Positions 37,116 to 46,233 of a stretch of DNA of 64,000 bases are shown in pieces. Under the pieces are notes generated by a model. The model was not told where the DNA came from. It did not search any database and saw only the letters and a program-made list of their open reading frames with translations. Numbering within the stretch: the stretch's first letter is position 1; each line of letters starts with the position of its first letter. Made by a program: the position numbers and the translations under genes. Source of the DNA: Pseudomonadota bacterium (GTDB lineage: Bacteria; Myxococcota_A; UBA9160; SZUA-336); contig QJZC01000066.1 of NCBI GenBank assembly GCA_003247575.1, forward strand, positions 1 through 64,000. The letters are read 5' to 3'.

Positions 37116-38323
37116 GAGCGAAGAGCCTCGTCATAGAGACTCTGGAGCACGCCGAGCGGCGGGAGCTGCCGCACCCGAACTCGCGCCGGCAGCAGCGGCA
37201 AGGTCTCGACCAGACCCCCGAGCTTGGGCATCACGTCGCGCCATTCGAAGAGGGTCGCGGAATGCCCTTCGATCGCGGGGAGCTGGATCCGATCTGTAAC
37301 CGGCAACAGCAAATCTCCCTGGTGCACCCAGCGGCAGAACGTGTAGCCCCCACCACTCGCAGGAGCCTCTGCGGCAACGACCCGAATCGGGTTACGTTCA
37401 CGCGCGTAGAGCGCCTGGAGTAGCTTGCGCTGACGCTCGAAAGCTCGGAGCTCGGGAGGAAGCTCCAGCGCACGCAGCTCCGCTGGGAAGTTCTCGTCGG
37501 TCGAGACATAGCGCACCCAACCATCGGCTCCCCATCGCAGCGCGGTCATAGGAAGCTCGTCCCGCATGGCGAGCTTTCTTGCCAGCTCGACCATCGCCGC
37601 CAGCGAGCCCGTATCGCCAGAGTCCGCTAGCAGAAGCTTCGCACCTCCAACGATCATGGCGATGGGAGATCCGACGAAGAAGAGCCCCTTCAGGAGCTCG
37701 TGGCTGCGCCACAACGCTCCACCGAGGCGCGCTCCGAGGTGCGCGATCCGAACCCCGCCTGGGCCGGCATCGAAGAGATCGCTCGCCAGCGGACCCGCAT
37801 GTTGCCCCGCCACTCGAATCGCGCGGTCGGCGGGGACACCCCATCGCTTCAGGTCGAGAGCCGTGCAGGCGAAGCGGCCTGCACGAGACTCATAGAAGAG
37901 ACCCAATGCGAGCACCTCGGACAACGGATAGAGCACCTTCGTCCCCTGATCCGAGGGGCCTGCCAGCAGACAGATCTCTTCTGCGGCGCGACTGCATACC
38001 CGCAAGCAGAGATAGGGGGCGGCGCGCGCAAAGTCCTGCGGTACCGGGGGCACCATGAGCTGACGACGCAGCTCCGCGAACACCTTCTCTCGATCACCAC
38101 CCGTCAGATAGCGCTCGAACGCGGGCGCTAGAGCGACTTCGCGAGCGCTCTCTTCCTGCACGAGCGAGAATCGATGCGAGTCGAAGCGGTACTCGCGCAC
38201 ATGCGCGGTGTCGTGCAAGCCCTCCGCGAGCTCGGCCAAGAATTGCCGGCGTTTCGCGGCGACGCGAGCACGCCTCACCATCGCCACGGGACTCCAACGC
38301 TCTCGAAACGACTGCGACTGCAT
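37070..38323 (-). CDS. Conserved-looking protein of unknown function
   Basis: 417 residues, largely soluble and with arginine/leucine-rich composition. I recognise no family. Visible parts are a basic N-terminus (MVRRARVAAKRRQFL), a middle segment with short hydrophobic stretches (GLFFVGSPIAMIVGGAKLLLADSG), and a C-terminus rich in charged residues. Codon pattern and length support a real gene, although there is no strong Shine-Dalgarno sequence. It converges on the MscS gene with a 46-base tail overlap. An AT-rich tract 38345-38369 upstream contains a TATAGT that could be a -10 box. Confidence 0.6.
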   Translation of the reverse strand: MQSQSFRERWSPVAMVRRARVAAKRRQFLAELAEGLHDTAHVREYRFDSHRFSLVQEESAREVALAPAFERYLTGGDREKVFAELRRQLMVPPVPQDFARAAPYLCLRVCSRAAEEICLLAGPSDQGTKVLYPLSEVLALGLFYESRAGRFACTALDLKRWGVPADRAIRVAGQHAGPLASDLFDAGPGGVRIAHLGARLGGALWRSHELLKGLFFVGSPIAMIVGGAKLLLADSGDTGSLAAMVELARKLAMRDELPMTALRWGADGWVRYVSTDENFPAELRALELPPELRAFERQRKLLQALYARERNPIRVVAAEAPASGGGYTFCRWVHQGDLLLPVTDRIQLPAIEGHSATLFEWRDVMPKLGGLVETLPLLPARVRVRQLPPLGVLQSLYDEALRSYSLDPAEAADPSGG

Positions 38324-38906
38324 TCGCTCTGACCAAGCCGCCCCAAACTATAGTGGTAGAAAACAATGCACGGGTGAAGACCCCACGGTCCCCAGCCCTC
38401 GCGCTCCGGAGCCGCCGACGCCCCGACGCCCCGACGCCGAACCTACGACCGGCCATACTCCCCGGACGTCTTCCGGCGAGACGCCCTCGAGCAGAACGTA
38501 TTCGACCACGCCCGTGCCCGGGGCAATCCCGTGCCTGCTTCAGAACACTAGTCCATCCCGGCTCCGTTTCCCATCAGCTCTTCCCTGCCCGCGCTGCCGG
38601 AGCGCAGACCCTCCCGTACGCCCCGCTGGCACGCGAGCAAATGCTCGCGAGTGCACCAGCTCTACCGAGCCACGGGGCCTGGCTCGTACCGCACGCCTAC
38701 CGGATGCGCGATCCGACTCGAAGCTTCTGGGCTCGGGGGTGTCACCCGTCGCCTCGGCAAGGCCACTCCCTCACATCCAGAAATGACACTTAAATGAGAC
38801 ACTCCCATGACTTCTGCGCAGCGCGCATTCCCCTCGTCGCGGCTCTCGAGATCGCAAAGCAGGCTCCGTGAAGCGTCGCGGGCATCGACCGCTGCCGATT
38901 TCTTCG
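38324..38906. other. Non-coding stretch between the unknown gene and putA-like gene
   Basis: No gene can be supported; the plus-strand frames are proline/arginine-rich shadows. An AT-rich patch at 38345-38369 is the likely promoter of the minus-strand gene ending at 37070. No terminator-like hairpin was found after the proline dehydrogenase gene. Confidence 0.4.
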
Positions 38907-41900
38907 CTAGAGCTCCGGGCTGAAACCGCGGCGCATCGAGTTCTCGCAGATGGAGCGGTGGACGACGAACTGGTCGAGATAGCCGGCTCCGCCGGCTTGG
39001 GCGCCGACGCCCGACCAGCCCAGTCCTCCGAACGGCTGACGCGCGACACGCGCACCAGTGATGCCTCGGTTCAGGTAGAGATTGCCCACGCGAAACTCCC
39101 GGCGCGCGCGCTCGAGATGCGAGGGCGTTCGGCTGAACACGCCCCCCGTGAGGCGCGCCCGGGTCGCATTGGCCTCGCGTAGGGCTGTGTCGAAGTCGGA
39201 CACACGCATCACGGAGAGTACGGGCCCGAAGATCTCCTCGTTCGCCAGCCGATGCTCACGCCCGATAGCCGAGAAGATATGAGGCCCCACATATGGCTTT
39301 CCAACCGCCTCGGCCAAACCCTTTGGAACGGGGCACGCGAGCTCCAAGCGACCTTCCTGCTTCCCGATCTCGATGTAGTCGAGCACCTTGCGCAGCGCGG
39401 CCGCATCGATCAGGGGACCGACGTCGGTGTTCGGATCTCGCGGGTCGCCGATCACCAGAGCGCGAGTCGCCTCGATCAGGCGCTCGAGGAACAGCTGGTA
39501 CACGCCCTCCAGCACCACGACACGGCTGCAGGCGGAACACTTCTGTCCCTGGAAGCCGAACGCACTGTCGCGCACGCCCACGACGGCCTCGTCGAGATCT
39601 GCTGTGGCGTCGACGATGATCGCGTTCTTGCCTCCCATCTCGCAAACCACATGCTTGATCTCCCGTTGCTCTGGTACGACCTGCCCGGCGACGCGCAGGA
39701 TGTCGAACCCAACTTCCTGCGAACCGGTGAACGCGATCATCGCCACGCGCGGATCGCGCACGAGGCGGGCGCCCACCTCCTCTCCGGTACCGGGCACGAG
39801 CTGCAGCACGTCTCGCGGCACTCCGGCACGCCAGAGGATGTCTGCCAGCGCGCGCGCACATGCGTTGGTCTGCTCGGCGGGCTTGAGTAGCACGACGTTT
39901 CCCGTGACCAGTGCGGCGCAGGTCATCCCACAGGGAATCGCTACGGGAAAATTCCAGGGTGGGATCACGGCGACGACACCGCGCGGCTCGACCCGCTGCT
40001 CGTCGAGCTCGCCCACGTAGCTTCCGAGCTTGCAAGGCTCGAAGAGCGAGACCGCTTCACGCGCATAGAATTCGAGGAACTCGATCGCCTCGCAGACATC
40101 GCCATCGGCATCGGCCCAGCATTTTCCGTTCTCCGCTACGACAAGCGCGGCTACCTCATCGCGCTTTCCGCGCAGCACCGCAGCCGCTTCGACGAGGATC
40201 TCGGCACGTCGCACCACCGAGGTAGCAGCCCAGCCGCGAGCCGCAGCTTCGGCTCGCACGAGATGCGGCTCGATGTCTGCAACCGACACCGGCGCAGCGG
40301 GGACAGTCGCGGCCGAGACCGCGCTAGCGAAGGCATCGAACTGCCGAGCGTCGTGGAAGTCTCGCAGCGGCTCGGACGCGAACGGACGTCCGCCACAGAT
40401 GGCGGCAGCTCCCGGCCGCAAGCTAACCGGCCTGAGAGCAGCAGCAGGCTCCCGCGTCTCCACACCCCCCTCGGCACACGGCTCAGCGCGAGGCTCCGGT
40501 CGGCGCAGCAGGATCTCGTTGCTCGCCCCTTGCAGGAATCCAGCCTTGAGCCAGCTCTCGTTCGACGTGTTCTCGAGCAGGCGTCGCACCAGATAGGCCA
40601 TGCCCGGAATCATCGCGCCGATGGGCACGTACTCGCGTAGACGCAGCCCACGCGCCACCGCCACCTCCTTGAGTGGCTCGGCCATTCCGTAGAGCATCTG
40701 CAGCTCGAGAGCGGACATCGGAAGCGATGTCCGCTCGAGGTGTGCGACCGCGCAGTTGATCGAACGAACGTTGTGACTTCCGAGGGCCAAGCGCACACCA
40801 CCGCTCCCGGGTGTCGTCGGCGCGGCCGCGATGAAGCGGCCCACCAGATCCTCGAAGCAGGCATCGGTCGCAGCCTTGCTCGACCACACCGGGCACGGCC
40901 AGCCCTGCTGCTGCGCATGAATCGTCTCGTAGTCCCAGTAGGCGCCCTTGACCAGCCGCACGGTGATGACCCGCTCGTGCCGCTGCGCCCATCCGATCAG
41001 CCGCTCGGCATCTGCCGCCGCAGATCGCAGATAGGCCTGCAGCGCAATCCCGGCGTGGAACTCGAAACGTTCGCAGCAGCGCTCGAAGGTGCGCAGCACC
41101 AGCTCCTTGATCGCGAACTGCTCGATGTCGAAGTTGACGAAGACACCTAGCTGTGTTGCTTCCTCGAGAATGGGCGTCAGCACGCCCACGAGACGCTCTA
41201 CGCCGCGATCCAGATCGATCGAAGTCGCTCGAGGATCGAGCGAGCTCAGCTTGATCGAGACGCTCGCGCGCGGCAACGCCCCGAACGGATCGTGCTCGAG
41301 ACGCTCGCTGCTGGGCCAGTCGGTCACGCGCGCGGCCAACTCCCGGATCAGCGCCAGATAGCGCTCGGCATACTGCTCGGCCTCGGCCTGACTGACACAG
41401 GCTTCGCCGAGTAGATCGACCGAGAACGCGCGCTCCTTCTCCCATGCAGCCCGGAGACCGGGCAGTGCACCGTCCACCGACTCTCCGGCGATGAAATTCT
41501 GTGCCATCGAGCGAATCTGATGTCCGATCGCCCGACTCGCGGCGCCCTTGGCCATGCGCGTCGCTCGTAGCCCCACCTGCATGCCCCGCGGCAGCACTAG
41601 CCCAGGCATGGAGAAGTAATCGTTCAGCACGTCACACAGATGCGCGGGATCGCCCAGCATCGGAAACACATCGACGAAGCGAAACAGCTGCACCTTGAAA
41701 GCTTCGTCCGCAAGTGCGCGCTCGACCAGTCGCTCCGACCAGACGCTTCGGCTCGCCTTCGCCGCTGCACGCGCATCCTCGAGCCACTCTCGCCCCTGGA
41801 TCTGGATGTCTCGTTCGAGCTCGGGATCGTGGGCCTGATAGGGGAACTCGGGCAGGCCTCGCTCGCTCTCAGGGCCCTCCTGTCGGCGGCTCCGAGGCCC

Positions 41901-42161
41901 GCCAGAGGTTACGCGAGGCCCAGCGGTGTCCTCATGCAGCGCGCCGCCCTCGCGGTTGCGCGACTCCGGGGTCACAGACTCCGGGGTCGCAGACAGGATT
42001 CCGGAGACGGGCGACGGAACTCCGGCGGGGGAACGCCCCGCGTGCCGTTCCTGACCCTGCGCACCGCGCCTACCACGCGCTGCAGACCACGTCGCTCGAA
42101 GTCGAGCCGCCCAGTGCATTCTGAAGTTCAGGGTACTGTGGATCGAGAAGACGGCAAGCAT
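38907..42161 (-). CDS. putA: Bifunctional proline dehydrogenase / L-glutamate-gamma-semialdehyde dehydrogenase
   Basis: 1084 residues. It oxidises proline to P5C (FAD domain, about 110-560) and then P5C/glutamate semialdehyde to glutamate (NAD domain, about 580-1080). RLVKGAYWDYE is the proline dehydrogenase signature. CEMGGKNAIIV, FTGSQEVG and FQGQKCSACSR (catalytic C875) belong to the aldehyde dehydrogenase. The N-terminal ribbon-helix-helix repressor domain of enteric PutA is absent. The first 100 residues are low-complexity, and the start (ATG 42161, weak GAGGGG upstream) could be wrong; an ATG at 42119 is possible. It follows the PilZ gene by 45 bases. Confidence 0.92.
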   Translation of the reverse strand: MLAVFSIHSTLNFRMHWAARLRATWSAARGRRGAQGQERHAGRSPAGVPSPVSGILSATPESVTPESRNREGGALHEDTAGPRVTSGGPRSRRQEGPESERGLPEFPYQAHDPELERDIQIQGREWLEDARAAAKASRSVWSERLVERALADEAFKVQLFRFVDVFPMLGDPAHLCDVLNDYFSMPGLVLPRGMQVGLRATRMAKGAASRAIGHQIRSMAQNFIAGESVDGALPGLRAAWEKERAFSVDLLGEACVSQAEAEQYAERYLALIRELAARVTDWPSSERLEHDPFGALPRASVSIKLSSLDPRATSIDLDRGVERLVGVLTPILEEATQLGVFVNFDIEQFAIKELVLRTFERCCERFEFHAGIALQAYLRSAAADAERLIGWAQRHERVITVRLVKGAYWDYETIHAQQQGWPCPVWSSKAATDACFEDLVGRFIAAAPTTPGSGGVRLALGSHNVRSINCAVAHLERTSLPMSALELQMLYGMAEPLKEVAVARGLRLREYVPIGAMIPGMAYLVRRLLENTSNESWLKAGFLQGASNEILLRRPEPRAEPCAEGGVETREPAAALRPVSLRPGAAAICGGRPFASEPLRDFHDARQFDAFASAVSAATVPAAPVSVADIEPHLVRAEAAARGWAATSVVRRAEILVEAAAVLRGKRDEVAALVVAENGKCWADADGDVCEAIEFLEFYAREAVSLFEPCKLGSYVGELDEQRVEPRGVVAVIPPWNFPVAIPCGMTCAALVTGNVVLLKPAEQTNACARALADILWRAGVPRDVLQLVPGTGEEVGARLVRDPRVAMIAFTGSQEVGFDILRVAGQVVPEQREIKHVVCEMGGKNAIIVDATADLDEAVVGVRDSAFGFQGQKCSACSRVVVLEGVYQLFLERLIEATRALVIGDPRDPNTDVGPLIDAAALRKVLDYIEIGKQEGRLELACPVPKGLAEAVGKPYVGPHIFSAIGREHRLANEEIFGPVLSVMRVSDFDTALREANATRARLTGGVFSRTPSHLERARREFRVGNLYLNRGITGARVARQPFGGLGWSGVGAQAGGAGYLDQFVVHRSICENSMRRGFSPEL

Positions 42162-42206
42162 CGCGCCGCCCCTCGAGCCTCATCCATCGAAGCCGCTCGG
42201 TGGTCG

Positions 42207-42827
42207 TCAGTTCCCGGCACGTCGTCGCAGCTGATTGCGCTGCACGGCCATGGCTATGCGCGGCAGCGCCTGGACCAGATCCCCCTCGATCACACGGAGT
42301 CCATAGCGCGTGCGGCCGCCCGGAGGCACCTGAACACTCTGTACCACCACCAGTCCATTCGACGGCTCGCCCTCGAAAGTCAGCGACACGTCGAGCTTGC
42401 TCCCGGGTGCGTATGTGGTGCGAGCGAGCACCGCGAGCCCCGTCTGGCTGACGTCGAGAACCTCACACCCCTGCTCGGAGCCGAGCCGGGCCTGAATGTC
42501 CTCGACGAGCGTGCCACAGCGATACGACTGGCGGCTCTCGGCGAGAATGGCATCGGCTGTGGTCTCGAGCCGCACGCTGGTCTCGGATTGCAGCTCGAGA
42601 ACGCATGCGGGCTGCTGCATGAACTTGCGCTGTTGCTCGTAGTAGACGAACACGTTCTGCTGGACCTCGAGCGGGAGCGGCTGCTCGAGTTCGAGGATCA
42701 GCTCGTGTCCATCGCCACCCGCAACACGCGCTCGATGCAGAATGCGGTCTCGACTGGGCTGGCCGCCGCCATCGGGCTGCGGAACCTGAACGAAGATCTC
42801 ATCGCTGTCGGGCTTGAATCGAACCAT
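42207..42827 (-). CDS. PilZ domain protein
   Basis: 206 residues from an ATG at 42827 with GGAGG nine bases upstream. The C-terminal part has RQSYR (the R-x3-R half of the motif) and EVLDVSQTG (the D/N-x-S-x-x-G half), together the cyclic-di-GMP-binding PilZ signature. The N-terminal half is beta-rich (YcgR-N-like layout) and may set partner binding. It probably senses c-di-GMP and controls motility, exopolysaccharide or secretion. It may share an operon with the proline dehydrogenase gene just downstream. Confidence 0.85.
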   Translation of the reverse strand: MVRFKPDSDEIFVQVPQPDGGGQPSRDRILHRARVAGGDGHELILELEQPLPLEVQQNVFVYYEQQRKFMQQPACVLELQSETSVRLETTADAILAESRQSYRCGTLVEDIQARLGSEQGCEVLDVSQTGLAVLARTTYAPGSKLDVSLTFEGEPSNGLVVVQSVQVPPGGRTRYGLRVIEGDLVQALPRIAMAVQRNQLRRRAGN

Positions 42828-43118
42828 CGCTGCGCCCCTCCGAGCCTGCATCGGCCGCACAGAGACGCAGCTTGACACCAGCAGCGCGCAGATCGTGGGC
42901 GTTCGGAGCGTCGCCGCGGCGCACCCGCGGTCGGCGCACTCGCCTACGCTCGCAACGGGCGCTCCTGAAGCCGCCCCCCGTCGCGAGCGTATTCGCCCTG
43001 CTTGGTGCTACGCGTCCCACCTGCACACTCACCTCGCGCGCGCTGCGCACAACGGTGTGCACGAATGCTTCGAAGCGCATTCAGCCCGACAGGTCTTTCG
43101 CCGTAGAGCATCTACGCC

Positions 43119-43727
43119 ATGAAGATCACAAGCTTCGACAGCTCTACGCAGGTTGCGCAGGATCGCAGGGGGGAGCTGCGCGCGCTGATCGACGCGCTCG
43201 ACCTGGAGCTCGCCCGGCCGTGCGCCGACTGCACGAGCCCGTGCGGGTGCGCGCGGCGCTCCCCCACGTGCGCCTGCAAGTGCTCCCCGCAGTGCCTGGA
43301 TGCACCGCGAAAGCTCTCCAGCGAGGGAGACCGCTACCCCATCGAGCCGGGAGTGGTCTCGCTCGTGTTCGCCTTCCACACGCTACGCCTGGTAAAGCCC
43401 TGCTGGTCGTGCGAGGGACACGGCCACGGCACACACTTCAAGACGCCACAGCTCTGGTTCTACGCCGACAGCGCGCTCTATCCCGAGCTGATCTCGCGCT
43501 ACGTCACAACGCAAAGCCGGCGACTCTCGACGACCTGGACGGTGTCCCTGTGCGCCCACCAAGCGGATCCCACCGCAACGACCTTCGCCCTGATGCCCAT
43601 CCTGAAGGAAGCGGACGAGGCCGACCTACCCGCGCTCCAGAACGATCTCCGCACCCTGGCCAATGGCCTGAAAGCAGGAGTTCGCCAAATCGCGAGCGAC
43701 CTACTGCGTCAGCTCACACTCCGCTGA
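43119..43727 (+). CDS. Cysteine-rich protein of unknown function
   Basis: 202 residues. The N-terminal half is packed with cysteines: C35, C38, C42, C44, C51, C53, C55, C59, then C95 and C98 followed by H101, H103 and H106 (CWSCEGHGHGTHF). This could bind two or more metal ions, zinc or iron-sulfur. There is no signal peptide. The C-terminal half is an ordinary soluble domain ending in a leucine-rich helix. I recognise no family. The ATG is clear, but the upstream ribosome-binding sequence is weak. It stands alone on the plus strand. Confidence 0.6.
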   Translation: MKITSFDSSTQVAQDRRGELRALIDALDLELARPCADCTSPCGCARRSPTCACKCSPQCLDAPRKLSSEGDRYPIEPGVVSLVFAFHTLRLVKPCWSCEGHGHGTHFKTPQLWFYADSALYPELISRYVTTQSRRLSTTWTVSLCAHQADPTATTFALMPILKEADEADLPALQNDLRTLANGLKAGVRQIASDLLRQLTLR

Positions 43728-43909
43728 GAGCCGCCCGCTCGTCGAGCGTCACCTGCGAGGCGGGCTAGAACGCGCTCTCGGACCTGGACGACCCCAGACT
43801 CTCGCGTGATACCCTTCTGCACGGAGCAACCCTGCATCGCCTTCCAGGCAAATATCGCAGGCGCGCCTCATCTTCCTGCAAACCGAAGGGCAGTACGACG
43901 CAACCCATC

Positions 43910-44275
43910 GTGACCCTTACCCTTGGGCGCATCATCGGAGTGATTGGCCTCGCGCTCGCGTTTGGAGTAGTGCCTCTGTCTCTCGTTGATCCCGTGCTGA
44001 GCGGTGCCGCGCTCGCATCCTCAACGATTGCCGCCGGAATCTCCGCAATCCTCACACGCAATCCGCGCTTCGGCCCGGCAGTCTCTGCAATGGGGCTAGC
44101 CTATTGCTCGGCACTGGTCCTCTGTCACAGCCATGGAAACTACCAGCTCGAAATTCCAACTAGCGCTTCTATCGTCAGCTGCGGAGCAGTGCTGATCCCT
44201 CCCCTCTCGGTGGGTGGCGTCCTGTTCATGGTGGCGCACATTCGTAGACGAGGGCTTCCGAAGCGCCCAGGTTGA
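43910..44275 (+). CDS. Small membrane protein of unknown function
   Basis: About 121 residues starting at a GTG. Three or four hydrophobic segments are visible (IIGVIGLALAFGVVPLSL, ALASSTIAAGISAIL, and two later ones), and the protein ends in a basic RRRGLPKRPG tail, which should face the cytoplasm. No family is recognised. The strong hairpin right after it supports a real transcription unit. Confidence 0.5.
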   Translation: MTLTLGRIIGVIGLALAFGVVPLSLVDPVLSGAALASSTIAAGISAILTRNPRFGPAVSAMGLAYCSALVLCHSHGNYQLEIPTSASIVSCGAVLIPPLSVGGVLFMVAHIRRRGLPKRPG

Positions 44276-44308
44276 ATCCGAGCTCCGACCGGTCACCCCG
44301 AACGATCA

Positions 44309-44379
44309 GGGCCCAGGAATCACGCCTGCCGGGCCGTTCGAGCCTGCGACTAGGCCTGGCAGGCGTGATTCCTGGGCCC
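44309..44379. terminator. Very strong bidirectional hairpin
   Basis: A perfect 22-bp stem (44309-44330 with 44358-44379) extends inward to about 27 pairs with one G-U. The core arm reads cccaggaatcacgcctgc. It lies between two convergent genes (the plus-strand membrane protein and the minus-strand DUF4404 gene) and so could end transcription from both sides. There is no T-tract; a repeat-derived origin is possible. Confidence 0.75.
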
Positions 44380-44406
44380 CGACCACAGCCCAGTGAACCA
44401 GCGCGC

Positions 44407-44697
44407 CTAGAAGCCCAGGCTCGCGAGCTGATTCGTCAAGCGGTTGATCAGTCCGGCGAGGAGCGGGTGTGCGGTCTCGAACTCGAGCGCGAGCCTCTCG
44501 ACCTTCTCCGACAGGCCACTCTCATCCAAGTCGGCGCCCTGTGCGTGTGCGCGCTCGAGGGCGTGTTCGACCTCGTGTAGCGTTTCGCGGAGCGGTGCTT
44601 CGAGGCTCGCATCGATCGGCTCCGAGTCCGCCAGGGTCTGATGCAGCTCGCGCAGGAGCGAGCGGACGTGCTCCGAGCGCTCGGACGAATCGGTCAT
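44407..44697 (-). CDS. DUF4404 family protein
   Basis: 96 residues, almost wholly helical. VRSLLRELHQTLADSEPIDASLEAPLRETL and the ending FETAHPLLAGLINRLTNQLASLGF match the DUF4404 family of small helical proteins of unknown role. The ATG is well placed. It is separated from the next minus-strand gene upstream, the LysM-like gene, by about 150 bases. Confidence 0.78.
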   Translation of the reverse strand: MTDSSERSEHVRSLLRELHQTLADSEPIDASLEAPLRETLHEVEHALERAHAQGADLDESGLSEKVERLALEFETAHPLLAGLINRLTNQLASLGF

Positions 44698-44849
44698 GAA
44701 CGAAGCTCCGCTGTGGCTGGGCGGCTCCTAGCCGGTCGCTTCCGAACCTGATCGTTGTCCCTGTCTCTGACAGCCTGACAGGCCGTAAACGTCGTCGGTC
44801 CGGTGCTCCGCTGAGCCCAGAGGTTGGTCGATCCCTATCGCTACTATCC

Positions 44850-45662
44850 CTAACCGGCGTGCCGTTCCTTCACTCGACGCGCGAGCTCGAGGACGGGCGC
44901 CGTCGCCTCCTCGACCTCTGCTTCCGTCAGCACGCGGCTCTCGTGCCACGATAGCAACTTCAGCATGCGACGCTGCAACTGAACGTCGAGATCCGAGATC
45001 GACCTGCGAAGATCCGTGTACTGTCCCTCGACCTGCTTGATGCGGCGCTCTAGCAAGGTGCGCGCGCGCTGCCCCGAATACACCGCGGTCACCGCGGCAG
45101 CGAGCCCGACGGCCAGCAGCAGCGCAACGAGCCCGAGCGCCAGCTGGATGGCGATGGCATTCCGATCCGAGGACAGGGCGGCATCGAGCGCGGCTTGCAC
45201 CTCTGCGAGCTCGGCCTGCTGCGCCTCCTCGCGGGCCACCATGCCCGCCGAGCGACGCTTCTCCTGCTCGGCCACGACCTCGGCCGCCTCGGCGCGCTTG
45301 CGCGCTTCATCCAGCAGCTGCTGCTGCTCGTCGAACTGTGCCGCTGGCACGAAGGGAGCTTCGATGCGCTCCCCCTCGCGCAGGCTGCGCTCGGCCAGGC
45401 TCGGATTGGCTCGCTTCAACGACTCGACCGGACAGATTCGGCTGCGCATCGAGAACCACGAGTCGCCCGCGCCGACGACCCATTCGCGGGTCCCAGGAAT
45501 CGGCCGCGCGTCCGCCGCCTCCTGGGCCCGAGTGGCCGAGAAGGGAAGCGCGAGGAGCAGGGTCAGGCAGGACAGCGCAACCCCCAGGGGCAACCCTCCA
45601 GGACAGCGCCACCCCCGGCCAAGGCTGCGGTGAGTCAATCTCGAGTCATCCAGCTTCCGCAT
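44850..45662 (-). CDS. LysM-like, coiled-coil membrane protein
   Basis: 270 residues from an ATG at 45662 with GGAGG nine bases upstream; the longer frame to 46007 is arginine-rich and rejected. A signal peptide (about 24-46, ending ATRAQ) precedes a LysM-like segment (REWVVGAGDSWFSMRS...LKRANPSLAERSLREGERIEAP). A long coiled coil (about 108-165), one membrane helix (about 170-198) and another coiled coil follow. It may link peptidoglycan to the membrane or a cytoplasmic partner, similar in layout to polar or FimV-type proteins; that comparison is loose. Confidence 0.65.
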   Translation of the reverse strand: MRKLDDSRLTHRSLGRGWRCPGGLPLGVALSCLTLLLALPFSATRAQEAADARPIPGTREWVVGAGDSWFSMRSRICPVESLKRANPSLAERSLREGERIEAPFVPAAQFDEQQQLLDEARKRAEAAEVVAEQEKRRSAGMVAREEAQQAELAEVQAALDAALSSDRNAIAIQLALGLVALLLAVGLAAAVTAVYSGQRARTLLERRIKQVEGQYTDLRRSISDLDVQLQRRMLKLLSWHESRVLTEAEVEEATAPVLELARRVKERHAG

Positions 45663-46233
45663 GCGATCCACCCTCCAGGCGTCCCATCTACCGGTGTCCC
45701 TTCTCCACGATCCACGATCCAAGAATCCCGTGAATTCCAAGAATCCGGCACCACTCGATCCCACTACCCGATTCCAGGCTGAGCGCAGTTGCGACCGGAC
45801 GACTCCGGTACACCCGATCCGTTCGTCTCGAGGTTCGTCTCGGGCCGATCTGCCCCGAACAGAGCGCGTGCGAGCCACCCTTCGCGACGCTTGGCCGGGA
45901 CGACGCGCACGGGCTCGAGGCAGCGCGGCGGAAACAGTCACCCCCATGGGGTGCACTGTTCGAGCATCTTCCCTCGCCAAGTTCGACTCCAGGCGACTCC
46001 AACCCATTCCATCCAGGAAACCCAGCCAGCACTCGGTGCTCCCGCGTCACTGGCTACGATCCGCGAGACCAGCTCAAACTAGATTCAGGTATTTCGAATC
46101 AATTCGATCAGGCTCGAATCGAAATTCTATCACGCCTAGAACCCAGAGAGTGGGTTCCAACCCTGAAGAAACAGACTACGCCAACGCAAAATTGTTGCGG
46201 GATCGCAACTGCCGGGTAGACATCGCGCAAGTT
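45663..46233. other. Intergenic stretch with an AT-rich palindromic patch
   Basis: No gene is supported. An AT-rich patch (46085-46130) repeats the elements TTCGA/TCGAA several times with partial dyad symmetry, and a 7-bp hairpin gaaccca/tgggttc lies at 46139-46157. These could be an operator or the end of the antiporter transcript. Confidence 0.45.

Noticed and set aside
41640-42875. A 411-residue plus-strand open frame
   Set aside because: It crosses antisense to the proline dehydrogenase and PilZ genes and has no recognisable domain.
45663-46007. An N-terminal extension of the LysM-like protein
   Set aside because: The added residues are arginine-rich and would hide the signal peptide; GGAGG before the ATG at 45662 supports the shorter form.
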